Shown here: one piece after another, positions 12,463 to 25,538 of the stretch
How positions within the stretch are numbered: position 1 is the first letter of the stretch
Layout: every line of letters starts with the position of its first letter
From: Aphelenchoides besseyi
Lineage: Eukaryota > Nematoda > Chromadorea > Rhabditida > Aphelenchoididae
Reading direction: 5' to 3'
DNA length: 64,000 bases
NCBI GenBank assembly: GCA_024699855.1
Contig: JAMPIQ010000002.1
Span: forward strand, 1,550,001 to 1,614,000
Program-made: the position numbers and the translations under genes
Notes under the pieces: generated by a model
What the model was told of the DNA's origin: nothing
Databases searched by the model: none
What the model saw: only the letters and a program-made list of their open reading frames with translations

Positions 12463-12808
12463 CTAATTCGACGGTTGACTCGAAGCTTTTGGACTTGGAG
12501 GAATGACGGTCAAGGACGGAGAACTGAAAGGGCTAAAAAGCAACGAGCATAATTGATTCTAAACTGTAATTCACTTGACATCGGCATTCGGAATCGAAAG
12601 TCCATTTTTGAAGGAAATCGTCATAGTCAAATCCATGGGGTTGACTGTGTTGGTCTGCAAGAACATAATGACAATCGAACAGTTAACTCACTTCTGTCGC
12701 GTTGACTCCGGAGGTCATCGAACGTCCAGCCGGTGGTTTGGAACGTTCACTTTGAATTCTGTTGAAAATCGAGTCGACGACTGTGGGGTTCAAATCCGAG
12801 AGTTCCAT
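12463..12808 (-). CDS. Small three-exon protein of unknown function
   Basis: This frame is assembled from three short exons: ATG at 12808, introns near 12689-12653 and 12574-12533, TAG at 12463. Both introns are canonical and keep one frame, giving about 88 residues. It starts MELSDLNPTVVDSIFNRIQ, has a TNTVNPMDLTMTISFKNG middle, and ends in a Ser/Pro-rich tail. There is no signal peptide or transmembrane stretch and I do not recognise a family. The GT92 gene starts about 200 b away in the opposite direction, so the two may share a promoter region. Confidence 0.5.
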
Positions 12809-13008
12809 TCGTCAAAATGATTGATCCATGAGAACAAGACTATTGAATCAAATTTGCATAATCTCGAAAACAAAGTTTGCCTTGATTGTTATCATCGAAT
12901 TGCGGAGTGATCACCGAGAGAATGTCGAGAGGAAGATCGCCGGTAGCGATAAACAGCCGTTTCGTGAGAGCCTTCAGTTTCCATGGGAATCAAAAGTTTT
13001 ACCAAAAA

Positions 13009-14845
13009 TGAGCTCAAACTTTCGGTGGAAATACGCCGCTTACCCGGTGGTTATTCTTTTCGTTTTCTTGTTCTTTGGGTTGCTGACCAAGAAGCTCTCA
13101 AATGGATCCAAAGGTTGTTTTTCTTTCACTTTGGTTGATTTTTGGTTTTCAGAATCTCTCTCGAATCAGAATGTAACTGACGAGATTTACATCTACAGTG
13201 GCTATCGAGTGTCAGACGACGAGATTCGAATTGCACTTGTGAAGAACGATCAGAGCAAGTGAGTTCTTAGAACTTCTTCTCGACTTTTTTCTAGTGTTCA
13301 AATCTTCTATTCCATAGGATCCAGTCGGAGAATTCAACCAAAAGTTCTCCAAGTGGAATGTCAACGGAGTGGTGAGTGTCCGGCGAAATTCAGTCCTCCG
13401 TGTTTGCTGTCCGGTTATGTCGGAACGATTCGAGACTCTAAACTCGTTGACAAAGAGATTTCTGTTGTTCGATTGTCGACAGAACAAAAGGAATACACGC
13501 TGAGAATTCGGTAAGTAGTCAGTCGATATCTAACACTGCTTTTCAAGAGATGTGCGAACAAACTCGAAGAAGAAGAAGAAACACAAACTGGGAGTTTGCG
13601 TTCAACCGATTTTCGTTTACGCCGATTGGCCGCAGTTGATTCAGTTCTTTGAGTATTGGCTTGACACTGGAGCGACAAAGTTCTACATTTACCGGGAATC
13701 GTATAGTCAAGAGGTTTGGTTCGACGTGAAGACTGATGGTGAGCTTTAGGTTCAACGGGTTTTCGATTTCTACAAAGCGAATAGTCACGCAGAAATCGAA
13801 CTGATCGATTGGTCAAAGTTACCGTCCAGAGACACATGGTATCAGAAGCATTTCGATCCGAATTCGTCGTGGTATCGATTAGAAGCATTTTTGGCGATTT
13901 TCGATTGCATGCATCGTGCTCGGTAGGTTCACTGCTCTCGTCGTATATCTCTGTTTAAGTGGCCAGGTTCAGTACGTGGCTCAATCTGATTTGGACGAGA
14001 TTGTGAGCTTCCGCATTCACTTCTTATTCTTGTTTGCAGTTCTACGTCAATTCGGCTCGAAATCTAATCCACTATCTTGAGTGGATGGAGAAGCGAAATC
14101 CATCGATGGCCTCATTGAACTTCTTGAGTCGAAGAGTCAAGGTGCCAGTGAGTTGATTGATCATTTCTTTCTCTATTGTTTAGAACTATTGGGACAAGAT
14201 CGGTCATCCGTTTGATTTCAATTTCGGAGCGATTCGAGAAGTCGAATTCGAGAAGCTGGTTTTCCGTCGAGACTATTACTCCAAAAACATTTACATTCCT
14301 GAACGAGTCTGTTTGCTTTCTAAATGAATGCTGATTAGCGTTTCAGGTCAAACGATTTGATATTCACATGAGACGAGAGACTGAGCTGATGAGCGTCACG
14401 AATTCAAGTTACGTTCATCTGAACGTTTCTGTCCACGATGCACTGGTTTTGCACTTTCGGTTTGTTTTTGACTTTAAACTTCTCATTCTGCGGTTCAGGA
14501 GAGTGAATTCGAGTATCTTTTTGTGGCAAGAGTCCGAGTTGTCAAGTGAGTTGGAATCTTGGGCTCATCGACTGGAACGAAACTATTTGCGGCGTTTGGA
14601 TTCGGATCGCACGGGTGTTGGTGAGTTGAAGAGATTGCAGTTGTTTACGCCGTTTAGTTGACACGAAAGAGTGGTTAAATGTGGGAATCGCGGTCTTAGA
14701 ATCGATCGAAAGATGTCGGAAAGAACAATACGAAAATAAGATGGAACGATGTTACAGTCTTCTACCGTGTGAATGGGAGGCTAAAAGCGTGTTTATGGGC
14801 CAATTGGAGTGGTACACAGTCCCGAATACGTGGGGAGTCATTTAG
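13009..14845 (+). CDS. GT92-family (DUF23) glycosyltransferase, type II membrane protein
   Basis: Twelve or so short exons with introns of about 34-45 b join in one frame from the ATG at 13009 to TAG at 14845. A single transmembrane helix (about residues 12-32) near the N-terminus gives a Golgi type II topology. GT92 landmarks are VQPIFVYADWPQLIQFFEYW with LDTGATKFYIYRES. They are followed by a YRLEAFLAIFDCMHRAR exon and AQSDLDEI, the DxD-containing DLDE metal/nucleotide-sugar motif, and a C-terminal CRKEQY...CEW region. Characterised nematode GT92 enzymes add galactose to core fucose of N-glycans; the acceptor here is inferred only. In-frame codons upstream of 13009 exist, but the chosen Met places the membrane anchor normally. 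The length of about 460 residues fits the family. Confidence 0.85.
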
Positions 14846-14877
14846 TTGTTATACATTGGTTGTTATATTCAAGTTTA

Positions 14878-16037
14878 TTAGCTGTTTCTTGTGGTTGAAA
14901 ACACAATTAAACTGTTTGTATTGACTGATTTGATTGAGAAACACATGCAAAAGATTCGCAAAAGTTCGCGACGATAAGGAGCAATTACAAGTAGATTGGT
15001 AAGAGCATTCAAAGGAGCTGCCCAAGTCATCAAAATTATTGGCCACTCGCTGATATCAAGATCGATTTTGATTAGTGCTATGAAGATCATCATAGTTAAC
15101 GGTACAAACATTGAAATAACTGGAATCATCATCTGTGTTATTAGAATGTTTCTAAACATTTTCACAATTCCATTGACTTTTTCTGATAAATTTGCTGATT
15201 GACTCTTCATAAACCAAATGGATTTGATGCTAATAACAACGGTCAACAAGAAACTGATCAACGGGAAAATCTTTCGAACTGCACCACCGACTCTTGCGTA
15301 TATGTTAGTCTAAACATGTTTATGAATCTTGTTTAGAAGCCGAAAACTTACGTTGAGATTGCTCGCTATGAAAATAGTTGGCATTGGGTTTTCGATGTAC
15401 CAAAAGGGCAACACATCTTCTCTGTTAACGTCAACCACACAAAAATCGTAGAACGAAATCACACATACGATGCAAACAAAAAAAAGAGCGATTGCAACGT
15501 ATTTCAAAAGATCGCTCGTGGGCGCTACTTTACTGCAGAAGAAATGAATTCTCGGTCGATGTTGTTTACAAACCTAATCACATATTTGTGACGATAATAA
15601 GCAATGATTAGTGGTAAGAAACAATTCATTTGTACCACAGAGACGTTTAAAATGTTGGAATAGCATTGTCCTTGTTGACTTAACAGTGTAACTGGACCCG
15701 CGGAAACAAACATGTGATAAGACTCCGTTGATCTGTAACGCTAAACACAAATAATGACGTTTGAATTTTTCACTCAGAGACTTACACTCATGCAACAAAA
15801 GAAGACAATCAATCCGTAGCAGTCGATCAAAGTCGAGAGTAAGAAGAGTCGACTATACTCCCGTATTGACCTTGGAGTTTTGAAGAAAATCATGTAAAAA
15901 AGCATATTGATTGAAATACAACCGATGAAGAAGGCCACGAGATTGTTAGCAAAAAAGAAAACTCCGAATGCTGTCTGATAGAATGGAACCATTGAGTTAA
16001 GATCTTGAACAGTCGGAGATGTCATCTTCCAAAACAA
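14878..16037 (-). CDS. Nematode serpentine 7TM chemoreceptor
   Basis: Four or five exons (junctions near 15779, 15571-15533 and 15355-15313) encode about seven hydrophobic helices and a PYRREL motif after the last helix, as in the Str/Srh/Srd groups of nematode receptors. The third-helix region includes CFLPLIIAYYRHKY. Such receptors act in sensory cilia to detect volatile or soluble cues. The subfamily cannot be fixed by eye. The start at 16037 or an internal Met 12 b later are both possible. The gene converges with the GT92 gene, the two stop codons lying about 30 b apart. Confidence 0.75.
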
Positions 16038-18899
16038 TCGAGTGGAATTGCCGACAAAGTAAACGAAGGTTGAACGGAGGTCAATTTGTAGTTAGAAGGG
16101 CATACGCCGAATACACTTCGTAATACTCTAGATGTCATATACATTTGGTGTTTTTCAGTGTAAATTCATTACGTTCCTGATACTAAATGTACTTCTAAAA
16201 TTTGGATGATCATTTCAACGATGTCCAAGAACAACAATCAGAACACATTCTCAGTTAACTCTACACTAATCGAAGTCTCTAGAAACTGTTGTTTACCTGC
16301 AAATACCTTTGTAGTTTTGAACAGACATTCTCTACCATATTGATTGAAAACTGATGATTAAACTCCAATTGAATTCTATCTGTTTGCCATCTTGAATACC
16401 AAACACCTGTTTACCAGATGCAAACATAAATTGCCAATAACAAACACAAGTTTGTTTTCCGGGTCTACGCAATCGACCACCTAGGAGTGAGAGGTTTCCA
16501 AGTCTGGTATTCACGAACCTGTGACTTAAAACCAATCTTTAGATTACCGGCAAGCGAATTCTACTGACATTACAAGAACAAATTGGTCAAAAAACGTTAG
16601 AAATTGAAAAGAAGACGACTACGATAAACAGGATCGTGAACAGCAAAGTAAACTTCTGATTAAACATCAAAACTTGTAAATAACATTTTGCAAAAAATGC
16701 GTAAAAAAGAAACTCTTTAGGTGATAGCTTAGTAGAAAGCTCCGATAAAGTTTGACAACTTGGGATACCTAAGGCTCCGAGATTTGTTATTTTCGTCTTA
16801 CATTTCTTTATACTCGTCGCTGATTTTGGTCTAGGACTTTGCAAGTCGTTTCATTCAATCGAGTTTATTGCACAAATTGATGGAGTAAAGATGAAAACTA
16901 AGAAACTTGAGTGCATTGACTGGGTTTGTTTGGAAGGGAATTCCCTTATTCCGTACTTGGCAATGCCCTATATACAAATAAAAATAGACGTGTGCTTGGA
17001 GTACAATTTGTGAAGACCTGTTTATTGGTACGGGAAGGGCTGTTACATACGGAACTTTGCGTGAACGATTTTCTTATCAATTAGTCTCTTTGATCACACC
17101 ACCCAAGCAGTGGCGATGCTAACTTCTTATCTTTATCAACACGTCTTCGCTCCCTTTTTGCCCAATATAAGTCGCACTACCAGTCTTTAGTTAATAAATA
17201 ATTAACAGTCACCAATTCTGTTACAAGCACGTCAAAATTTAAATATCCGTCGTGAGAATTGATTTTCAAGAAAATTCTGGAATCTTTGTCCGATTCATCG
17301 AACGAACGAAACCAAGAACGCCCATCCGTAAAATCATCGATTGCGCGGATGGGTTCTTCATCGCCTGGATACGACATCCATTTGGACGCTCTGACTCCAA
17401 GAATCGGTCATCTTCTCGACAGGGATATTGACGTAACAAAAACAGTCGAGACGAACCGTTGGATGTCTTTCGTCGTAGCAAGATCTTAAGAAGAGTAGTG
17501 GTATACGATACGATTGAACTGAAGGTTTTGCCTCGGTCTTGTGAGCACCAGATTGTCGGGACACGAATTTCAGAAGAAGGGTAACAAAAACTAATTCCGG
17601 AACTTTTCTTCCATTATTCGTTTATTGAACGACAAAAAAGAAGTGTCTAGACGAATTTTCCAAACAAATTGATGGGGGAAAATGTTTATTTAAACCGTAC
17701 GTACGGTTCAAATACGTGTTTGAACAATTTTGATTATCAGTTGATAGCTTATTTATTTCTTGATAGTCCTGGGTTTATACACGGAGATATCGGGAAGTTA
17801 AAGGGAAGAAAATCCAGCGTTTTAGAATGATCGAGAGGGAATAATAATGGGATGTAAAGGACGAAACGAGAAATATTAAGGTGTAGCGATGGTTAAACGG
17901 TGCTTAGTTTGATTGAATCGGGAATTCAATGGAAAACCCATTAAAGATGCTTTCATGTATGGACCAAATATGGAATCAGAAACAAGACAATCAATCTTTA
18001 TTTCCTTTCTTGTGTGATCGAAATCCAGAACTTTGACTAGTTCGCGATGGTCGCGACAATACGAAGACTCAAGGTGAATGGGCGGAGTGTTGTAAATCTT
18101 GGGACGCAAATAAGCGTGAATAATTGGATGGGAGGAAACTGATGAAGAGAACGATTAAAGAAGTGGGATTATGAGTGGGAATTCGAATAGAAGGTTGGCT
18201 TGATCGAACGTTTGGGACAATCAACCAATAGAGAAAACTCATTGGATGGTCAGTTGGCGGAGCGCGACCACATACGGATCATTGGTGTGATCACTGAAGC
18301 GTTTTATGGGGATCGATCTCATAAACGTTCAGTGATTCCGCTAACGTTCATGCGTGACCTTATGTCCGTACTCCGCTCGTGACAGAAAGGAAGCGAAGTC
18401 GAATTTTACAGAGGAAGATAAGAAATTCATTGAGGAGTTTGGCGGCTCTTCCGTCTCGTTTTTGATAAGATTGTTCGTTTACCGTGATAATATTGATCGT
18501 TAGTCAAGTGGTCGTAAACCAAAATTTATTAGAACACTCGGCTCAATCAGTTCGCCAACGGCTCGCGTGTTGAAAGAACGCGTCGTTGATGCGAACGGAA
18601 GATGTGGGATTGAACGCCGGCGCTTCTCAGCCGGGTCTTTTATATCCGCGATCTGATGGACCGCGGACACTCCCGATCATTTCGTGGCCGACAGTCCACT
18701 AGTCGATGCATCTCGCAGTCCGTTTTCCTTTCTTCCCCACTCTCGTTCAAATTTTTGTCTTCTGTTATAAATCTCTAAAGACTCCCCTTTTTTCTTGATG
18801 CCGAGCCCCTTTCTGGAGTTCGAGTCGCGGTTACTAATTAGGAAGGGAATTTATTCCTTTAGAGTAGAAGTTTATTACTTGTTGACGATTAACAACTAA
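16038..18899. other. Mostly non-coding stretch with unassigned coding-like fragments
   Basis: Minus-strand open stretches at 16587-16844 (one hydrophobic segment), 17177-17377 and 17876-18109 show some codon structure but I could not join them into a gene or name a domain. A locally GC-richer block lies at about 18580-18720. The last base, A at 18899, is the flank of the first Helitron terminus. Confidence 0.4.
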
Positions 18900-19634
18900 T
18901 CCCTATAAAAAAAGTGAGGAGTGTCTGTCTGTTTGTCAACAAAAACCGACCGATTCGTGTGCACATTTATTTTCGAATGAGAGCACTCTCTTCCATGCAA
19001 GTTTTGTGTGCGGCCGTTTGGACCGTTTGATGAAAGACCATTTGTTTTTGCTTCCGTCTAAAGTGTTGGTTGCTTTCGTCTATCGCCTAAATTGTGTTGG
19101 TTCTTTTAATTGCTAATTTGTTAACGTAAGTTTCTTAGGTCTTATCTGATTACAATCAAAACATTATTTTCAGATTTTGTTGCTTTCATTCAACGTGTAA
19201 AGAAGCTAAAGTATACGGTAAGTTTAGAAAACTCAACGGCATTATCATCTTTGATTCAAATTCAGGTTAACGTCTTTTGTCTACGTGTGGCTATTGTTCC
19301 ATCAAGTGACAACGACCACTAAGAACGTTAAACTGTTTAAGCTTCGGTTTTTATCGTAAGTCAATTCTCAATTGTTTAGTGATATTGAGTTTTTTGTGTT
19401 TCAGGAAGTATACGTTGGCCATCGTTTCTTTGGTGGGCCTCACGTCTTATATTCAATTCGATTGGCCCGGTCGGATTGTCTTATCAGGGCATAGACATTC
19501 AAAGCGGTCCGGCACGCCGTCTTTGTCTTATCAGCTGAGCCACCCACATCAGAATCTCTTTACAATCAGAATTTGCTTATTATCAGAATTGTTTACTATC
19601 AGAATTTTCATTATAAAAATCTCAAACTTACGAA
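18900..19634 (+). promoter_or_regulatory. 5' leader of Helitron unit 1 with three intron-like segments
   Basis: Between the terminus and the Rep/helicase ATG there are three clean GTAAG...CAG segments (starting near 19126, 19219 and 19355), implying a spliced 5' leader. The same leader recurs almost base for base in unit 2 (26722-27461), differing by a few small indels. Confidence 0.55.
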
Positions 19635-22600
19635 ATGCCGAAACGAAAGATTGAGCTGACAGATGAGGAAAAGAAAGAACGTGAAGAAGAGCGTAGGCGT
19701 AAGAACCGTGAACGAATGCGTAAAATTCGTGCAGAACAGAAGGCAGCTAAAGGAACACAACACAAGATCACAACGGTCATTGAAACCGAAAATGAAATTC
19801 CACAAGCACCACAAACAACAAAAACACAAAATTCATTGATTGCAACTCTCGAAATTTCACGTCAAATGGAAGAATTGATAGTCGATGTCGAGCAACTACA
19901 AATCACAATTCAAGATGTTCTGGGTTTTAAGTTTCATACGCACTGTCAGTTAAGCAATCTCTGTGAAGTTGCTCGTTCCGAATGTCATTTAGCAAAAAAA
20001 CAGTTACCGAACATGGAAAACACAAACGAATGGATTGACTACGAGTCAATTATCTTCGGATTGTTGGACTTGATTGCAAATAGTCCGTTAAAAATCGGCC
20101 TTCTTTCTATGTCTTTTTGGATCAATCATTATCGTACTGCTGAGTCGAATCCTGCAAAATACTGCATTGTGCAACCGTCAGTTCAATCAAACGAGACCGT
20201 CTATCTGTTGATTCCAATTTATGTAAACGGTCATTATGTGTTGTCGATCATGGAAAAAGACTGCGATTAGTCATCAATGTGTTTTGCACTATTGTGATTC
20301 ATTACATTGTCCTGTGTCTACCGATGTCTATTCGTTGATATGTTCGATTTACAGTCAACTTTTTGCCCCATGGACAGGTTTGAATTCAAGCTCGCAAATG
20401 TTATTGAGTGACATCGGCAGTCAAGGAGATCTTCAACAAGACGGATACAATTGTGCTGCTTATGTCGTATCAAATGCTCAGAATTTCTTCGCAAACCTAC
20501 AGAATCATCAATACGGTATCTTCTTATGTCAAACAAACGAAACTGGATTCGATAAACGTTTGAATCTGTTTGACACATTGGAAGCTTTGTTCTTATCTTT
20601 TTATAATGTCCATCGAAATGACAATGTTGAATCGGTGAATCACTCGGAAGAAATCGAAGTTGTTAACGATGTAAATGCCGCTAGACGTGAGAAACGATTA
20701 AAACAATTGCGAGATAGTCAAGCAAAAAAACGTCGTTTAGAAACTGATGAACAAAAATCTAAACGTTTGAATCAGCAGAAAGAACGTCAAAATGATCTAC
20801 GAGCCGCTGAAACTAATCAACAGCAAACAGAACGATTAGTCAAAGAAAGAGAGAGAAACATCAAAGTGCACGAGTTGCCGAAACTGATGAACAAAAAGCT
20901 GATAGATTGACTAAAGACAAATTGCAACATCGAATTTCGCGAATAGCCGCACAGCAAAAACACATCCAATTAAACGTCGCTGCAATTCCGAACAATGTTC
21001 CAGTTCATCGGTTGAGCAAAATGAATGTCGAATGTGATGAATGTCGTGCATTGCATTTTGAAGAGGAAAGAGTCGATAATAAACGAACATTTAACGACTG
21101 TTGCAATCACGGCAAAATCAATTTGCCTGAGTTACCGGAATTGCCACAAGAACTAGACGATTTGTTTACGGAAAAGCATTCAATGTCAAAAAACTTTTTA
21201 AGCAACATTCGAAAATACAACTCAGCGAATAGCTTTGCCGCTTTCAACGTTCGAATGCGATCATTTGCCAATCCCGGTCCATACTGTTTCTCGATTCAAG
21301 GACAAATCTGCTATGAAATCGATGAAAGCGTAAACGCACCCGCTGATCGAAAGTACGGCCAGTTATTTTTTTCTCCGATCCGGCAGAAGCAGTTGATAGA
21401 CGATTGAATACAACAAATGGAACAAAAAAGGAATTAATGGAGCTGCTGGACAAGTTAATTCGAGAACACAATCCACATGCTAAAATACACATGATGATGA
21501 GCGATTTGATGAAGGAAGAAGAAAACGCTGGCAGACCGGTTGAGAACGTAAAAATGGCATTCAAAATGCGTCCCGGTTACGATGCTAATCGCTTCAATGA
21601 GCCAACAGTCGACGAAATTGGGGCCGTTTTTACATCCGATTCTTCTGGAGATATCCCCGAAATGTCCTTGGTCGTACAATTGAAAAATGAACCAACACCG
21701 CGAATTCTCAGTTCACTGAGTGCGTTTGCCACCTCTTGGTTATATCCGTTATTCTTTCCAAAAGGCACGCTCGGATGGTCAATTGATATGATCAAACAAA
21801 AACACAAACAAGCAAAGCCGATTAACTCGGGCAGAATTCCACAGTTACCGATTAGCTGTTCGAAAGCACTCCAACAGTCGTATTCACTACGGAAAGAAGT
21901 TGTTCCAGCAATTCGTAGTCGATTCGTATGTTCAAGTCGAGAGCGATCGCATGCAATGGATTCGGTTGAATCAAAAGAAACTCAAATCAATGCACTACCA
22001 CGAACTTCACGCAAGTTTGAGTAGACTCGGACAACGATTGGATCGAGACATTGGAAGAATCCATGTTTTGCCATCGACGCACTTCGGATCACCTCGATTC
22101 ATGCGTGAAAATTACCAAGATGCAATGGCAATTGTTCTTAGTAACGGAAAACCGGATCTGTTCATCACGATGACTTGCGATTCATTTTGGCCGGAAATCG
22201 TTGAAACAATAAATGAATCGATCGTCATTGGAGCAAAACAAACTGCAAGTGACCGTCCAGATATTGTTGCTCGCGTCTTTGCACTAAAAGTTGAAGCAAT
22301 TATCGATGATTTGGTCAAGAAGCAAGTCTTTGGTGAGCCGAAGTGTTATGTTTACGTCACAGAATTCCAAAAACGAGGTCTACCACATATTCACTGCTTA
22401 GTAAGTCTGAAAGACGGCAAAAAGTTCTTGCAACCGGAGAACATCGACAAGTACTTCAGTGCCGAATTGCCACCAGACTCCGATCCAGAACTGTTAGAGT
22501 TGGTGAGCAAATACATGATCCATCGAGTTTGTGGTGTTCAGAATCCAAAGGCTCCATGTATGATCAACGGAAAGTGTCGACACAAGTTCCCAAAACAGTT

Positions 22601-25119
22601 TTTGGAAGAGACCAAAGTAAACGAAAATGGCTATCCATTTCTCAAAAGACCGAACAACGACCGATTCATCGAAATCAAAAATGTGAAATATGACAACCGT
22701 CGCGTAGTTCCGTACAGTTGGTATCTTCTGAAACGCTATCGTTGTCACATCAATGTTGAAATCGTGAGTTCCATCAAGAATGTGAAGTATCTCTACAAGT
22801 ACGCGTACAAAGGATACGATGCCGCTTCTCTGGAACTTCAATCTTCGGGGAACATTAATCACGACGAAATAAAAGATCACATTGACGGTCGTTACGTTGG
22901 TCCGGTTGAAGCGTGTTATCGAATTTTGAAATTAAAAATGCACGACAAATCCCATCACGTTGAACGGCTTCCAATCCATCTCGAGAATCAACAGGCAGTT
23001 TACGTCGAAGAAGATTGTGATGCCGATAAAGCAAAAAAAGCAATGGAAAAAGAAACCAAACTGATGGACTTTTTCAAATTGAACGAACGAGATGTAAATG
23101 CTCGAAAGTTGTTGTACTCGGAGATACCAACTCACTACACCTGGAAATCACTGAAAGTTCAAAACAATCAAACCGATGAAACAATCACTCACTGGGAACA
23201 ACGAGTCAGAAGCAGCAAAACCGTCGGTCGAATGTACGCGATTAGTCCGAGTCAAGGCGATTTGTGGCATTTGCGACTTCTTCTTCAACACGTTAGAGGA
23301 GCTCAAAGTTTCAAGGAATTGCGCACGGTTAACGGAATTGAGTATCAAAATAACGGAGAAGCATGTTTGAAATTGGGACTTATTGAAGATGACGAAGAGT
23401 ACATCAAATGCATGCAAGAAGCAGTTCAGGTGTTGATGCCGAGAAGATTGCGAACCCTATTTGCCAACATCCTCATTCACTGCAATCCTGCTGATCCAAA
23501 GACTTTGTGGGAAATGTTCAAAAATGATCTCAGCGACGATTTCAATCGTCACTTGAAAGATCGATCGAAAGCGATTGCAAAAGCATACCAACGAATTGAC
23601 ACGATTCTGCAGCGAGAAAACAGATCCATCAAAGACTTCCCATCAATGGACGCTGTTGAGGACATCGAAGAGATTGAGGACACAATCGATCACGACCAGG
23701 AACTTGAAGCCGCAAAAGAGTTGTACGAAACCTTGAACGCCGAACAAAAAAATTGTTGTTGACAAAGTTCTCGCCGCTCTTCAAAGTCCCCAAATTGATG
23801 GAAAGCCGAAGTGTTTCTTTGTAGATGGTCTAGGCGGAACCCGGCAAGACTTACGTCTACAAAACACTGTGCCATTTTGTCAACGGAAACAAGAAGAAAT
23901 TCTCGGCCTGTGCATTCACTGGAATCGCAGCTTTGTTGTTACCAAATGGCAAAACATGTCACAAAACTTTTGGTCTTGGAGTTCCGCTTGAACGTGATTC
24001 GAATTCAAACTTGACAGCAACAAGTCGTGGTGGTAAAATGTTGATGAATGCTGATATTATTATCTGGGACGAAGCACCAATGGCCCCTCGCTATGCACTG
24101 GAAATAGCCGACCGCAAACTTCAGGAATTAATGAACACCGTTTTACCGTTTGGAGGCAAAATCATGGTTCTTGGAGGCGATTTCCGTCAAATTCTGCCAA
24201 TTTTGAAATACGGCACAGTCAGCGAAACGATCAATTTGTCCATTTGTTCATCAAAACTGTGGAAATATTTCGAGCAATTGAAATTAACGAAAAACATGCG
24301 AACAAAACCGAACGAAGTTCAATTCGCTGATTTCCTCAACAAGTCGGAGAAGGAACTTTGAATGACAAGAACGAAACGATCGAATTGCCAACACACTGCT
24401 TACTTGAACAGAACTTAGAACAAGAGATCTTCGGCGTGTTAATAGAAAAAAAGAAGTTTAAGGAAATGGGAAACTCGGCGATTTTGGTATCAAAACACAT
24501 TGGCGTAAACGAATCGAATGAAAAAGTCTTGAATATGTTAGAGGGTCAAACAAAAATTTATCTCTCAATTGACACTGCCATGGATGCTGAGAACTGTGAT
24601 GATCAAACTTTGCTGCTACCAGAGTATCTGAACATGATTGAAGACGCATCACTACCAGCTCATAAATTGGAGTTGAAGAAAAATGCGGTTGTGATTTTGA
24701 TTCGAAATTTGTCACAAGAAGACGGTTTGTGCAATGGAACACGAATGTTGGTCGCTGAAATGAACAACCACTCGATCGAATGCGAGATTCTTACGGGACA
24801 TCATGCTGGTGAACGTCACATCATTCCACGAATTAACAACACAATTACATATCACAATGTGTTTCAATTAAACCGCAAGCAGTTCCCATTGAAATTGGCA
24901 TTTGCTATGACAATCAACAAGAGTCAAGGCCAAACTTTCGAACGAGTTGGGCTGAATCTCGAGCATGAAGTCTTTGAGCACGGTCAGTTGTACGTGGCTT
25001 TGTCACGAGCACGATCTTGGGATTCAGTGAAAGCTCTCGTTCCATCAAAAGATCAACAAACTTCTTCGAACTGTTTTGTTAAGAACATCGTTCATCGCGA
25101 AATCTTTAAAAGATTGTGA
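19635..25119 (+). pseudogene. Helitron Rep/helicase with N-terminal C48-like protease, frameshifted (copy 1)
   Basis: Aligned against copy 2 (27462-33076) this is the same 1,870-residue protein broken by about seven one-base shifts. They fall near 20254 (A run), 20860, 21368 (T run), 21798 (A run), 23748 (A run), 23840 (C run, inside the Walker A GTGKT motif) and 24342 (one base missing). Domains remain in order: basic coiled N-terminus, protease-like region with GHYVLSIM, the Helitron N-terminal zinc-binding CC region, HUH motif HIHC, Tyr motif YLYKYAYKG, then the Pif1-like helicase (WDEAPMAPR, GGDFRQILP, NKSQGQTFE, YVALSRA). If the assembly is right it is non-autonomous. If the indels are consensus errors it could be intact; nearly all lie in homopolymers. 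Confidence 0.85.
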
Positions 25120-25456
25120 AAAAACAATTTGTGTGCACATAAATGTTTGATGAGAAAGATACGCAGAACAATAAATGAAGTGAAATACAATGGTTTGGAA
25201 GAAAGACTACGATCATTAAGTAATGGAAAAACACGATTTGCCGCTGCATAACTTTTCTATTCATCAAGAACTTTCAATACAACGAATACTTCTTTTCAAT
25301 GTTGTGTTGTCTATTTCGGCAAGAATTTTACTTTCAAATTTTACTGATTGGCAGCAAATCAAAAGTTTGCTCACATTGCTGCAACAAAGTGATTTTTAAG
25401 CTCACCGTCTGGAACTCACTCTCTCACGCAATTGCGCAACAGAAAAATTTCGACCG

Positions 25457-25464
25457 TATAAAAG
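25457..25464 (+). promoter_or_regulatory. TATAAAAG box of OB-fold gene 1
   Basis: An exact TATAAAAG lies about 75 b before the likely ATG at 25539. The same octamer precedes three other accessory genes in this window. Confidence 0.55.
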
Positions 25465-25538
25465 CTCGTTGAAATCGAAATTTTGCTCATTCGATTGTTT
25501 CTTCTTTCAACAGTCGGTTGTTCCTTTTGGTTTCGATC

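Noticed and set aside
13364..13385. Apparent 22-b intron (GTGAGT...CAG) in the GT92 gene
   Set aside because: The sequence reads through in frame (VECQRSGECPAKF) and is needed for the family pattern; too short for a real intron.
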